This document shows, piece after piece, positions 26,842-36,624 of a stretch of 64,000 nt of DNA. This DNA is from an uncultured Pelagibacteraceae bacterium (GTDB taxonomy: Bacteria; Pseudomonadota; Alphaproteobacteria; Pelagibacterales; Pelagibacteraceae), in contig CACNCB010000001.1 of NCBI GenBank assembly GCA_902618695.1, positions 310,001 through 374,000 on the forward strand, read 5' to 3'. Below the pieces are notes generated by a model, which was not told the origin of the DNA, searched no databases, and saw nothing but the letters and a program-made list of their open reading frames with translations. Every line of letters begins with the position of its first letter. Position 1 is the first letter of the stretch. Position numbers and translations under genes: made by a program.

Positions 26842-28382
26842 TGTTTAGTAAATACTTAAAAACTCTTTCTATATTAAAGAAATTTTTATTTATAAATTTT
26901 GTAATCTTTACAATTATTGGATTATTTACATTCATATATCTAAATAATATTCAGCCAAGTCTAATAAAAAAAAAATCTCAAAATCACACAAACATTATTA
27001 ACAACACTATTGATAATATTTTAAGGCTGGATGTAAAATTCCAATCTGAAGATATTAGAAGATTTTTATTTTCTACAAGGTTTATTTTTCAAAATTTAGA
27101 TAGAGTAATATTTTTTGATGATCAACTTAATCTTATTGGAGACACTGATACTTTAGATCTTGATCCAAGATCATTCTCTACAAGACTTGATAAAGTTGAA
27201 TTTGAAAGTTTAGATAATGAGGAAATAGAAAAAACTATTGAGGAAAAAAATATAAAAATTGATGAAAAAAAACCTCTTTCATTCAAAGATATATTAAAAA
27301 ATTATTCTAGTTCTGAAAATTTAGGGGCTCCTTACACATTTACGCAAGAAGATTTTAATCAATTTAATGTAACAACAATTAAGAATGTTACAAAGAATGA
27401 AATTAATCTTGGTTATGTAGCTATTACAGAAAACGCTAATGAAATTAAGACAGCGATAGATGAGAGAAAAGCATTTGTAATAAGAACAGCTATATCTGTA
27501 GGATTTGTAATATTAATTTTTTCTTTTGTGTTAAGTAGATATTTTATCAAACCAATACAAAATCTTGTTGGATATACAATTCGTATTAAAGAAAAAAGCC
27601 AAGTTAAAACAGGTATTGAAAATCTTAAAAGAAGAAATGACGAATTGGGACTTTTGTCTAATTCTTTAGAGGATATGACAAATGAACTTCAAAATAGAGT
27701 TGCGCATGCAGAAAACTTTTCGACAGATTTGGTTCATGAGATAAGAAATCCATTAGCATCTTTAAAAAGTGCATCAGAAATTTTACAAGACACAAATAAT
27801 AACGAACAAAGAAATAGATTATTAAATATACTTAGTCACGATGTACAGAGAATAGAAAGATTAATTACTGATTATTCGCAAATGTTAAAGGATGAAGTTG
27901 CTTTAAGTAAAGAAAAAATGAAAAAAATTAATGTTGAACCTATAATTCAGTCTGTTGTTGATGATTATAATAATATTCATCAAGTGAAAAAAGGAATAAA
28001 AATTGAATATAAAAATGACGGAAAAGACAAATATTTAATAAATGGTATAGAAAACAGAATTGAACAAATCATTGCAAATTTATTAGATAATTCAATATCA
28101 TTTAGTAAGGACGGTGCTAATGTTTTTGTTGATGTTTCTGTTAATGGAAAAAATCAAATATCAATCAAAATTATTGACGAAGGACAGGGATTTAAAGAAA
28201 AAGACACATCAAGAATATTTAAAAGATTTTATAGTAATAGACCTGAAAAATTTGGAGAACATTCAGGTTTAGGTTTAAATATAGTAAAAAATTTGGTTGA
28301 ATTACATGACGGTGAAATTGTAGCATCTAATCGTACCGATAAAGAAGGCGCAATGATAGAGATAAGATTTCCCAATGTTTAA
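26841..28382 (+). CDS. chvG: Sensor histidine kinase, ChvG-like
   Basis: Membrane sensor kinase. TM1 is at about residues 13-32, a periplasmic domain runs to about 210, TM2 is FVILIFSFVLSRYFI, then HAMP, a dimerisation domain with the phosphorylated histidine in DLVHEIRNPLASL, and an ATPase domain with N-box NLLDNSISF, DEGQGFKEKD and GLGLNIVKNL. Length is 513 residues. It pairs with the upstream chvI gene by one-base overlap and is probably autoregulated with it. Confidence 0.88.
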   Translation: MFSKYLKTLSILKKFLFINFVIFTIIGLFTFIYLNNIQPSLIKKKSQNHTNIINNTIDNILRLDVKFQSEDIRRFLFSTRFIFQNLDRVIFFDDQLNLIGDTDTLDLDPRSFSTRLDKVEFESLDNEEIEKTIEEKNIKIDEKKPLSFKDILKNYSSSENLGAPYTFTQEDFNQFNVTTIKNVTKNEINLGYVAITENANEIKTAIDERKAFVIRTAISVGFVILIFSFVLSRYFIKPIQNLVGYTIRIKEKSQVKTGIENLKRRNDELGLLSNSLEDMTNELQNRVAHAENFSTDLVHEIRNPLASLKSASEILQDTNNNEQRNRLLNILSHDVQRIERLITDYSQMLKDEVALSKEKMKKINVEPIIQSVVDDYNNIHQVKKGIKIEYKNDGKDKYLINGIENRIEQIIANLLDNSISFSKDGANVFVDVSVNGKNQISIKIIDEGQGFKEKDTSRIFKRFYSNRPEKFGEHSGLGLNIVKNLVELHDGEIVASNRTDKEGAMIEIRFPNV

Positions 28383-28387
28383 TATTG

Positions 28388-28415
28388 TTGATAAATAAAA
28401 TCTTAGCTGTATAAA
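28388..28415 (+). promoter_or_regulatory. Promoter of ahcY
   Basis: TTGATA (28388-28393), a 16-nt spacer, TATAAA (28410-28415). The ahcY ATG begins at 28423, only 7 nt after the -10 box and with no Shine-Dalgarno sequence, so the transcript may be leaderless or nearly so. Confidence 0.5.
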
Positions 28416-28422
28416 GCTTGCC

Positions 28423-29709
28423 ATGGAAGATTATAAAGTAAAAGACATATCCCAAGCAGATTTTGGTAGGAAAGAAATTTCAATAGCTGAAAGTGAAATG
28501 CCTGGTTTAATGGCTTTAAGAGAAGAGTATTTTAAAGAAAAACCATTAAAGGGTGCAAGGATTATAGGATGTCTTCATATGACAATTCAAACAGCTGTAC
28601 TAATCGAAACCTTAGTTGCATTAGGTGCTGAAGTTCGTTGGTCTTCTTGTAATATTTTTTCAACTCAAGATCATGCAGCTGCTGCAATTGCAAAGGCTGG
28701 CATCCCTGTTTATGCCTGGAAAGGTGAAACAGAAGAGGAATATTTGTGGTGCATTAAACAAACTATAGTTGGAAAGCCTGACTGGAAACCTAACATGTTA
28801 TTAGATGACGGTGGTGATTTAACAGCTATCATGCATAATGAATATCAGGATTTAATGAAAGATATTAAGGGTGTTTCAGAAGAGACTACCACTGGAATTA
28901 AAGCACTTAATAAAATGGAAAAAGATAAATCTCTTTTAGTTCCAGCAATAAACGTGAATGATTCTGTAACAAAATCAAAATTTGATAATTTATATGGATG
29001 TAGAGAAAGTTTAGTGGACGGGATAAGAAGGGCTACCGATGTAATGATGTCTGGAAAAATTGCTATTGTTGCTGGTTTTGGAGACGTTGGAAAAGGAAGT
29101 GCTGCATCTTTAAGACAAAGTGGAGCTAGAGTTTTAGTCACAGAGGCAGATCCAATTTGTGCTCTCCAAGCTGCAATGGAAGGTTATGAAGTGGTATTAA
29201 TGGAGGAGGCTATAAGTAGAGCTGATATTGTTGTAACAGCAACGGGTAACAAAGATATTGTTACTGCAGATCATATGAGAGATATGAAGGACAGAGCTAT
29301 CTTATGTAATATTGGTCACTTTGATAATGAAATACAAGTTGAAGCTTTGAAGAATTATAGGTGGAATGAAGTAAAACCTCAAGTGCATGAAATAGAGCTG
29401 CCGAGTGGTAAAAGAATTATTCTTTTAGCTGAAGGAAGATTAGTTAATCTTGGTTGTGCAACAGGACATCCAAGTTTTGTAATGAGTGCATCATTTACTA
29501 ATCAAGTAATTGCTCAAATAGAACTTTGGCACAATCATAAAAATTATGAAAATAAAGTTTACGTACTTCCAAAACATTTAGATGAAAAAGTAGCAACTCT
29601 CCATTTAAAAAAGGTTGGAGCAAAACTAACAAAATTATCAAAAGAGCAAGCAGATTATATAAGTGTTGGAACAGAAGGTCCTTTCAAACCAGATGCCTAT
29701 CGCTATTAA
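28423..29709 (+). CDS. ahcY: S-adenosylhomocysteinase
   Basis: NAD-dependent hydrolysis of S-adenosylhomocysteine to adenosine and homocysteine, keeping methylation running. The N-terminal substrate domain has [13 protein letters not shown] and [15 protein letters not shown]; the NAD-binding motif is [10 protein letters not shown] (about residues 219-228); [21 protein letters not shown] and the C-terminal KPDAYRY are hallmark sequences. Length is 428 residues. The stop lies inside the 5' end of tsaE (17-bp overlap). Confidence 0.97.
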   Translation: MEDYKVKDISQADFGRKEISIAESEMPGLMALREEYFKEKPLKGARIIGCLHMTIQTAVLIETLVALGAEVRWSSCNIFSTQDHAAAAIAKAGIPVYAWKGETEEEYLWCIKQTIVGKPDWKPNMLLDDGGDLTAIMHNEYQDLMKDIKGVSEETTTGIKALNKMEKDKSLLVPAINVNDSVTKSKFDNLYGCRESLVDGIRRATDVMMSGKIAIVAGFGDVGKGSAASLRQSGARVLVTEADPICALQAAMEGYEVVLMEEAISRADIVVTATGNKDIVTADHMRDMKDRAILCNIGHFDNEIQVEALKNYRWNEVKPQVHEIELPSGKRIILLAEGRLVNLGCATGHPSFVMSASFTNQVIAQIELWHNHKNYENKVYVLPKHLDEKVATLHLKKVGAKLTKLSKEQADYISVGTEGPFKPDAYRY

Positions 29710-30142
29710 AGATAGCACAATCGATATCACTTTAGAGAAGTTAACCAAAGAATTAGCTAAAGAATTTACAAAATATCTTAAAGGTGGCGAGTTTATTTTT
29801 TTATATGGAGAGATGGGCGTTGGTAAAACTACCTTTGTTAAATATTTTATAAATGAGTATCAAAAAATGAATAATTTAACACAAACAGAAATTACAAGCC
29901 CTACTTTTAGTTTATTAAATGAGTATCAAGTGAAAGATATAAGAATAAAACATTATGATTTATTTAGAATTAATAGGAAAGAAGATATCGATAATTTAGA
30001 TATTTTTGAAAAAGATAATAAATTAATAACACTTATAGAATGGCCACAATTGATTGCTGATAAACAAGATCTAAAATTTATTACTTTAACATTTAATTAT
30101 TTAAATCAATTAAATGATAGGACTGTAGATATAAAAATTTAA
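29693..30142 (+). CDS. tsaE: tRNA threonylcarbamoyladenosine ATPase subunit TsaE
   Basis: P-loop ATPase that works with TsaB/TsaD to make t6A37 in ANN-decoding tRNAs. The Walker A motif is [29 protein letters not shown] and the IEWPQ motif are typical. The frame extends into ahcY, but ATG 29693 ([12 protein letters not shown]) gives a normal 149-residue protein. It precedes amgK and murU, an arrangement common in alpha- and gammaproteobacteria. Confidence 0.92.
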   Translation: MPIAIKDSTIDITLEKLTKELAKEFTKYLKGGEFIFLYGEMGVGKTTFVKYFINEYQKMNNLTQTEITSPTFSLLNEYQVKDIRIKHYDLFRINRKEDIDNLDIFEKDNKLITLIEWPQLIADKQDLKFITLTFNYLNQLNDRTVDIKI

Positions 30143-30158
30143 ATTAAAAATTATTTTG

Positions 30159-31103
30159 ATGAAAAGCTTAGCAAAATTCAAAAAAATAAACGGTGACGCG
30201 TCCTTTAGAGAATTTTATAGAAACAGAAAAAACAAATCTATTATTGTAGTATCCAAGAAAGAAAAGTTAAAAAATCTTTTAATTTATGATGCGATAAATA
30301 AAATTTTAATTAAAAATAAAATTTTAGCACCAATTCTATTAAGTGAAAATTACATTAATAATTATATAGAAATAAATGACTTTGGAGATCAAACTTTGTT
30401 TCATATTTTAAAAAACAAAAAGAATAATAAATATGTCATTTTTAAAAAGATAATAAAAATTTTAAATAAAATACAATTAATAAAAGATAAAAAGATAAAA
30501 AATTTTAAAAACAAATTATATAAAGTTCAAGAATATAATAACAAAATTTTGTTTGATGAAACTAAACTTTTTTGTGACTGGTATGCATCAAAGAAATTAT
30601 CTAAATTCAAAAATATTAAATTTAAAAAGAAATTTAAATCAGAGGTAAAAAATTTATTATCAAAATTGAATTACAAAAATGATACATTTGTACATAGAGA
30701 TTTTCATGTTTCAAATTTTATGTATCACAATAAAAAAATTGCAGTAATAGATAGTCAAGATGCACTAATTGGTAATCGAGCTTACGATTTAGCATCCTTA
30801 ATTGACGACGTAAGATTAAAAACACCCAATGAATTAAAAGAGAAAGTATTTAAGTTTTACGTCAAAACAAATCAAAAAATTGATTTAGAAAAATTTAAAA
30901 AAGATTTTGAAATTTTATCTATTTTAAGGAATTTAAAAATAATTGGTATATTTATGCGTTTAGCTGTTAGAGATAATAAAAGAAAATATCTTAAATTGAT
31001 TCCCTACGCTTGGGAATTGATTAATCATAGAATTAAAGAGCAAAATGAATTCAACAATTTGATGTTGCTATTAAAAAATAATTTTCCAAAATTTATAAGG
31101 TAG
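30159..31103 (+). CDS. amgK: AmgK-like sugar kinase (APH fold)
   Basis: Aminoglycoside-phosphotransferase-fold kinase. The catalytic HRDFHVSNFMYH motif and the metal-binding IDSQDA motif are followed by GNRAYDLASLIDDVR, the pattern seen in AmgK, which phosphorylates N-acetylmuramate/N-acetylglucosamine at the anomeric position. The start is the ATG at 30159 after an in-frame TTG (314 residues). Placement between tsaE and a MurU-like gene strongly supports this. Together they would return recycled MurNAc to UDP-MurNAc, bypassing early cell-wall synthesis. Confidence 0.85.
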   Translation: MKSLAKFKKINGDASFREFYRNRKNKSIIVVSKKEKLKNLLIYDAINKILIKNKILAPILLSENYINNYIEINDFGDQTLFHILKNKKNNKYVIFKKIIKILNKIQLIKDKKIKNFKNKLYKVQEYNNKILFDETKLFCDWYASKKLSKFKNIKFKKKFKSEVKNLLSKLNYKNDTFVHRDFHVSNFMYHNKKIAVIDSQDALIGNRAYDLASLIDDVRLKTPNELKEKVFKFYVKTNQKIDLEKFKKDFEILSILRNLKIIGIFMRLAVRDNKRKYLKLIPYAWELINHRIKEQNEFNNLMLLLKNNFPKFIR

Positions 31104-31107
31104 AAAA

Positions 31108-31797
31108 GTGAGAATAAATACAGCTTTAATTTTATGTGCAGGTTTTGGTAAGAGATTAAACCCAATTACTTTAAATACCCCTAAGCCCTTATTAGAGATT
31201 AAAGATGTAAGCATGCTGGAGAGATGCATTAATTTAATCGAAAAACTAGGTATTCAAAAAATTTTAATAAATACTTTTTATTTAAAAGATCAATTTTCAG
31301 TTTTTTTAAACAGTAAAAATTTTAATATTGATATCAAAATAATTGAGGATGGTGAGCATATTTTAGATACAGGAGGAGGTATTCAAAATATGATTAAAGA
31401 CTCTAATGAAAAGGATTTCATAATTTTTAATCCAGATACAATCTGGAATAATGACTATAAAGATGAGATATTAAAAATGGAAAAAATGTATTTTTCTCAA
31501 AAATTAGAAAACATTCTTCTCTTAGCAAATAAAAAATTAAGTTTTGATAAAAAGTTAAAAGTAGATTTTAATTTAAAAAATAATTTAATTAACAAAGATG
31601 CTGAAAAAGAATTTATTTACATTGGATGTCAAATAATTAATAAAAAATTATTTATTAAACAGAAAATAGAAAATTACTCAATTTTGGAAATATGGAATAA
31701 TTTATTAGACCAAAAAAAGTTATTTGGTTATGAAAGCCAAAAAGACTTTTATCATTTAACTGATCTGGATATTTTTAAAAAACTAAAAGATCTTTAG
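31108..31797 (+). CDS. murU: MurU-like nucleotidyltransferase (MurNAc-1-P uridylyltransferase)
   Basis: Sugar-1-phosphate nucleotidyltransferase: the N-terminal signature LCAGFGKRLNPIT..TPKPLLEI is clear, with LDTGGGIQNM and FNPDTIWNND in the active site region. Length is 229 residues with no trimerisation repeat domain, as for MurU. The start is GTG with AAGG 8 nt upstream, 4 bases after amgK. It would form UDP-MurNAc from the AmgK product. Its end overlaps the convergent gpmA gene by 23 bp. Confidence 0.85.
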   Translation: MRINTALILCAGFGKRLNPITLNTPKPLLEIKDVSMLERCINLIEKLGIQKILINTFYLKDQFSVFLNSKNFNIDIKIIEDGEHILDTGGGIQNMIKDSNEKDFIIFNPDTIWNNDYKDEILKMEKMYFSQKLENILLLANKKLSFDKKLKVDFNLKNNLINKDAEKEFIYIGCQIINKKLFIKQKIENYSILEIWNNLLDQKKLFGYESQKDFYHLTDLDIFKKLKDL

Positions 31798-32482
31798 CTC
31801 TCTCTTGATCAAGATATTTGCAATTAGAAATTTTATTGTTTTCTAATTCAATCAAAAGTGGGTTTCCTGTAGGTATTTCAAGTTTAGAAATTTCATTTTC
31901 ATCTAAATTAAACAAATATTTACAAAGCGCTCTTATAGAGTTTCCATGAGCAGAAATGAGAATATTTTTGCTTGTTTGTCTTTCTATATCTTTGCTATAA
32001 AATTTTATTACTCTTTCATATGTATCTTTTAGTGACTCAGTGTCAGGAATTTTTTCTAAAGGAATTTCTTTGTAAGTTTCAATATTTAGGGGATGATATG
32101 GATTTTTTTTATCTAGAGGATCGGGCCTTAGATCCCAAGAACGTCTAAATTGATGAACTTTTTCTTCTCCGAGTTTTACTTTCATTTCATCTTTATTTAA
32201 TCCTGTGAGAGCACCATAATGTCTCTCGTTTAATTCCCATGCATTTTTTACTTCTTTGTAGTCTTTCAATTCATCTTGTATTATTTTTAAAGTATTTTTT
32301 GCTCTTAATTGAAAAGATGAATAATAAAGATTAATTTCAATATTTTCTTGTTTTATTAGTTGGCCCGCTTTTTTTGCTTCTGACTTTCCATTTTCTGTTA
32401 AATCTACATCTACCCATCCGGTGAATTTTTTTTCTAAATTCCATACGCTTTGGCCATGTCTTACTAAAATTAAATAACTCAT
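31775..32482 (-). CDS. gpmA: 2,3-bisphosphoglycerate-dependent phosphoglycerate mutase
   Basis: Interconverts 3- and 2-phosphoglycerate in glycolysis and gluconeogenesis. The phosphohistidine motif LVRHGQSVWN lies at residues 6-15; NERHYGALTG and the second histidine in SAHGNSIRAL are conserved. Length is 235 residues. It is monocistronic here, divergent from a VanZ-like gene across about 43 bp. Confidence 0.94.
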   Translation of the reverse strand: MSYLILVRHGQSVWNLEKKFTGWVDVDLTENGKSEAKKAGQLIKQENIEINLYYSSFQLRAKNTLKIIQDELKDYKEVKNAWELNERHYGALTGLNKDEMKVKLGEEKVHQFRRSWDLRPDPLDKKNPYHPLNIETYKEIPLEKIPDTESLKDTYERVIKFYSKDIERQTSKNILISAHGNSIRALCKYLFNLDENEISKLEIPTGNPLLIELENNKISNCKYLDQERAKDLLVF

Positions 32483-32525
32483 TGTTTATCTTTTAGATTA
32501 ATTTGATAAATAAAACTATATTTTA

Positions 32526-32921
32526 ATGATTAATTTTTTTTCAAAAAACAAGTTTATTTTTTATTTATGTAATTTGATTTTAATTTTTTTGTATTTATTT
32601 CCAGGTAGTGTACTAGGGTGGTTATTATATAATGATCTAAGTTTACAGCCACAAATTACAACAAATTTTATAATTTCAACCAATCATTTTTATGCATTCT
32701 TAATTATCTCGACTATTGGATTATTAACTTTTAATATATCGAATCAATTTATTTACATAAGCTTATATTTAATCTTTTTATCTTTAGCACTTGAAGTAGC
32801 ACATTATTTTATCCCCAGAAGAAGTTTTGAATTTTCAGATTTATTTGGAAATTTATTAGGTGTAATTATAGTATTGATTTTATTTTACTTTTTTAAAAAA
32901 AATGAAAATTCAAAAACTTAG
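32526..32921 (+). CDS. VanZ-like small membrane protein
   Basis: 131-residue membrane protein with four hydrophobic segments. It has the layout of VanZ-like family proteins, including the conserved short acidic/His stretch in the third segment (ALEVAHYFIPRRSFEFSDLFGNLLG). The function of this family in Gram-negative bacteria is not established; an envelope role is guessed. Its 3' end overlaps the start of the lytic transglycosylase lipoprotein gene by 20 bp, so the two are probably co-expressed. Confidence 0.7.
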   Translation: MINFFSKNKFIFYLCNLILIFLYLFPGSVLGWLLYNDLSLQPQITTNFIISTNHFYAFLIISTIGLLTFNISNQFIYISLYLIFLSLALEVAHYFIPRRSFEFSDLFGNLLGVIIVLILFYFFKKNENSKT

Positions 32922-33501
32922 TTTTTTATTAGTAATAATTTTAACTATTTCAGCTTGTTCATCAGTTCCTAAAAATACCGCAAGCAGTTGTTCAATATTT
33001 AAAGAGAGATATTTTTGGTATAAACACGCAAAAAATTCTGAAAGAAAATGGGGTACACCAGTTCACTTACAGCTTGCAATCATCAAGATGGAATCGAGTT
33101 TTGATTGGTTGGCAAAGCCACCAAGACAAAAACTATTTAAAGTGGTTCCCTACAAAAGACCATCTAGTTCATTTGGTTATTCTCAAGCAGTTAAAGGAAC
33201 ATGGAAACAATATAAAGATGAAACAGGAAACAAGTTTGCAGTTAGAACAAGATTTAAGGACAGTGTTGATTTCATTGGATGGTACACAAATAAGACAGAG
33301 AAAATTTTAAAAGTTTCTAAAAATGATGCTTTCAAACAGTATATTGCTTATCACGAAGGCTGGGGTAATTATAAAAATTTTAAAGATAATAAAAAAGTAA
33401 TTTACTTAGCTAAGAGAGTAGAGAAGCAATCAAATATTTATAAGCAACAATTGTCTGAATGTAAAAATTCTTTATCAACTTCAAAATATATTATTTTTTA
33501 A
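32902..33501 (+). CDS. Lytic-transglycosylase-like lipoprotein
   Basis: Predicted outer-membrane lipoprotein with a lipobox (TISACSS, cysteine near residue 19) and a single SLT-like domain. The presumed catalytic glutamate is in LQLAIIKMESSFDWLAK; the SSFGYSQAVKGTWKQYK segment follows the usual GLMQ-type motif position, and AYHEGWGNY is the late conserved block. Length is 199 residues. It likely cuts glycan strands to 1,6-anhydro products, matching the AmpG and AmgK/MurU genes elsewhere in the window. Confidence 0.8.
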   Translation: MKIQKLSFLLVIILTISACSSVPKNTASSCSIFKERYFWYKHAKNSERKWGTPVHLQLAIIKMESSFDWLAKPPRQKLFKVVPYKRPSSSFGYSQAVKGTWKQYKDETGNKFAVRTRFKDSVDFIGWYTNKTEKILKVSKNDAFKQYIAYHEGWGNYKNFKDNKKVIYLAKRVEKQSNIYKQQLSECKNSLSTSKYIIF

Positions 33502-36500
33502 TTAAGCTGTTTTTTTAATTCTATATCAACTGCATCAATACGCTTAGTATTTTTCGCAAGTGCTAAATACATCGTTGGAGTTACATATAAAGTAAAGAAG
33601 GTTGAAATAATCATTCCTCCTAAAATTGTAGAACCCACAGCTAATCTAGAGCCTTCACCCGCGCCTGGGCCAATATTTCCAATAACTAATGGAAGCATTG
33701 CTATCATTGTGCTTAAGGAAGTCATTATGATTGGTCGAATTCTTAATTGGCAAGCTTTAATTATAGCGTCCTGAATTTTAACACCGGTAGTTCTTATCTG
33801 GTTTGTATAGTCTACAATCAAAATACTATTCTTAGTAGATATACCAATGAGTATAATTAAAGCAATTTGAGAGAAAATATTCACTGAACTATTTAAAAAT
33901 AAAATAAATACTAAGCCACCAAAGACAGCTAATGGAACTGTTAAAATAATAATAAATGGATGAACAAATGAGTTAAATGTTGCTGCCATAACCAAATAAG
34001 CAGTTAACAAAGCAAGGGCAAAAATTAAGTATATTTCATTTGTTGTTTCTTTTAACTCTTCAGATTTTCCTTTCCAAGTAATTTGATTTTGAGGAGCAAC
34101 TCTTAGCATGACATCTTCTAGGTACTTTATTGCTTCTGTTAGAGTATAATCTTCTGCAAGCGCAGCAGAAATTGTAACAGCTCTTTGACGATTATACCTT
34201 GGAAGCGCTTCAGCAGTACCTTTTTCTTTAAATTCAACTAAACTTGCAACAGATACAAGTTTACCAGTGGTTTCAGATCTAACAAAAATTTTTGATAACC
34301 CATCTTTATCTCTTCTGTCAGCCAAATATTGTTGTAAGATAATTGGATATTCTCTTCCCTCTTTACTGAAATTTGTTACTCTTTTTCCCCCATAAAGAGT
34401 TTCTAAAGTTCTACCTATATTTTCAGTAGAAACCCCTAAATCATTTGCTCTGTTTTTATTTGTTATTAATTTAACCTCAGGTTTATTTTTTGTATAATCA
34501 CTTTCAATTCTAGACATATTTCTATTTTTTCTTAATTCTCTTAAGACAATATTTTGAATTTCTTCTAATTCTTCATAGCTAGATCCATATATGACCATTT
34601 GAACTGGCTTATTATAACTAGATACTCTTATTGATTGTGGGGAAATTGGAAAAGCAAAAGTTTCAGGTACAGAAACCACTTGTCCGATAGCTTCTCTTAG
34701 GATTTGTTGACTTCCTTTTTCTCTATTTTTCCATTCATCAAGTAATGCAATAATTATAAAACTGTTATAAGACGTTGCAGATCTTCCAAAACCAGGAACT
34801 CTCATGATTAGTCTTGCATATGGACTGTCTTCTGCCTGCAATAATCTTAATATTCTTCCTTCAATTATCTGCGCTTTTTCTTGGGTATATTCAAATGAAC
34901 TTCCTTCATCAGTTGACCCAATAATTAAATAAGCACCTCTATCTTCAATTGGTATTAATTCTTTTTTGGAAAAACTAAACAAATAAGCTGAGGCAGCAAT
35001 AATTAAAATTATAAATATTGAAATAGTTTTTTGTTTATTTACCCAATATTTAAGAGAGTTTACATAAAATCCTGTAAAAGATTTAAATCCATTGTTAAAT
35101 TTTCTTACAAAGAAATTAATTTTATCTTTTTTGTTTAAAAATTTACTTCCTAGCATTGGAGACAGTGTTAATGCCACAAAAGAAGATACAACAATTGAAA
35201 AAGATAAGGCTATTGCTGTTTCTTTAAACAAAGTTCCTGATATTCCTTTAATAAAAATTAAAGGTAAAAATACTGCTATAAGAATTAAAGTCGTTGCAAT
35301 AATTGCAAATGTAATTTGTTTAGAACCCTTGTAAGCAGCCACTAAAGGTGTTTCACCATTTTCAATTCTTGTATAGATCGCATCAGTCATGATCACAGAG
35401 TCATCTGTGATTATACCAATTGCTAGAATGAAACTTAGTAATACAAAAATATTAATTGATAGATCAAATAAATATAACCCTAGAAATGATCCAATAAGAC
35501 TAACTGGTAAAGCAACCGCAGGAACTATTACTGCTTTAAGGTTACCTAAAAAAAGATAAATAATTAAAACAACTAATACAAATGCAATTACTAAACTTTT
35601 ATATACTTCTTCTATTGCAGCACCAATGTAGGTTGCTCTGTTAAATGCTATTTCTAACTTTAATCCATCAGGTAAGGATTTGTTAAGTTCTTTAATTTTA
35701 GTTTTTACTTGTTTAGAAAGCTCTACTGTTGATGCACCACTTTTTGCATAAATACCAATACCGACAGTCTTTAAATTTACTGCATTTTTTCTTTGTGCTT
35801 TAAATAAAGTTTTTTCTGAAACAGGTCCAAACTCTATATTAGCCACATCAGATAAAATGATAACCTTTTCTTTATTTTTCTTAAGTGGCAATAGTTTAAT
35901 TGTATCAATATTAGAATAAGATTTATCAATATTTAAAGTTAAGTCTTTGTTATTAGCTTCTAAGGTTCCAGCTGGAAGATTTATATTCTCATTTCTAAGA
36001 GCTCTTTCAACTTCTTGAATTGTTAGATCGTTTGCAGCTAGTTTTATTGGATCTATCCAAACTCTAACACTAAGCTCTCTTAATCCACCAACTAAAATTC
36101 GACCTACGTTTGGTACACTTGAGAATGCATCTATTAGATATCTTTCAGCATAATCTCCAAGATCTAAATCATTCCATGTCGGAGATGATAGTCCTACCCA
36201 CATTGTAGTTGTAAAACCTGCAGCTTGTTTTAAAATTTGCGGAGGATTTGACTCACTTGGTAAATTATCTACAACCCTTGCAACTCTTTCCCTAATATCA
36301 TTAGCAGCATCATCTAAATCAATGTCTGTGTTGAATTGAATATTAATCCTACTTCTCCCATTGAGAGAACTTGAGTCAATATTTTTGATACCCTCAGCTC
36401 CACCAATTACATCCTCTAATTTTTGAGTTATTTCTTCATCAACAATTTCGGCCGAAGCAGATTTATAATCGGTTTGAACTTGAACTATCGGAGGCTGTAT

Positions 36501-36620
36501 ACCATCAGGAAGTTCTCTTACCGGTAATTCTAAAAAGACAAAAATACCAAAAATAATTAATATTAAAGACATTACCCAAGCTACTACAGGTCGTTTAATA
36601 CTAACTTCAGTTATATACAT
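33498..36620 (-). CDS. RND-family efflux transporter, inner-membrane pump
   Basis: Resistance-nodulation-division transporter of the HAE1 type (1040 residues) with 12 transmembrane segments and two large periplasmic loops. The start MYITEVSIKRPVVAWVMSLILI, the TM4 charged residues in AIGIITDDSVIMTDAI and the repeated TM10-region motif ISTKNSILIVDY are typical. It follows an adaptor gene with a 4-bp gap. No outer-membrane TolC-like gene is nearby. Substrates cannot be told from sequence. Confidence 0.92.
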   Translation of the reverse strand: MYITEVSIKRPVVAWVMSLILIIFGIFVFLELPVRELPDGIQPPIVQVQTDYKSASAEIVDEEITQKLEDVIGGAEGIKNIDSSSLNGRSRINIQFNTDIDLDDAANDIRERVARVVDNLPSESNPPQILKQAAGFTTTMWVGLSSPTWNDLDLGDYAERYLIDAFSSVPNVGRILVGGLRELSVRVWIDPIKLAANDLTIQEVERALRNENINLPAGTLEANNKDLTLNIDKSYSNIDTIKLLPLKKNKEKVIILSDVANIEFGPVSEKTLFKAQRKNAVNLKTVGIGIYAKSGASTVELSKQVKTKIKELNKSLPDGLKLEIAFNRATYIGAAIEEVYKSLVIAFVLVVLIIYLFLGNLKAVIVPAVALPVSLIGSFLGLYLFDLSINIFVLLSFILAIGIITDDSVIMTDAIYTRIENGETPLVAAYKGSKQITFAIIATTLILIAVFLPLIFIKGISGTLFKETAIALSFSIVVSSFVALTLSPMLGSKFLNKKDKINFFVRKFNNGFKSFTGFYVNSLKYWVNKQKTISIFIILIIAASAYLFSFSKKELIPIEDRGAYLIIGSTDEGSSFEYTQEKAQIIEGRILRLLQAEDSPYARLIMRVPGFGRSATSYNSFIIIALLDEWKNREKGSQQILREAIGQVVSVPETFAFPISPQSIRVSSYNKPVQMVIYGSSYEELEEIQNIVLRELRKNRNMSRIESDYTKNKPEVKLITNKNRANDLGVSTENIGRTLETLYGGKRVTNFSKEGREYPIILQQYLADRRDKDGLSKIFVRSETTGKLVSVASLVEFKEKGTAEALPRYNRQRAVTISAALAEDYTLTEAIKYLEDVMLRVAPQNQITWKGKSEELKETTNEIYLIFALALLTAYLVMAATFNSFVHPFIIILTVPLAVFGGLVFILFLNSSVNIFSQIALIILIGISTKNSILIVDYTNQIRTTGVKIQDAIIKACQLRIRPIIMTSLSTMIAMLPLVIGNIGPGAGEGSRLAVGSTILGGMIISTFFTLYVTPTMYLALAKNTKRIDAVDIELKKQLN

Positions 36621-36624
36621 TTAA

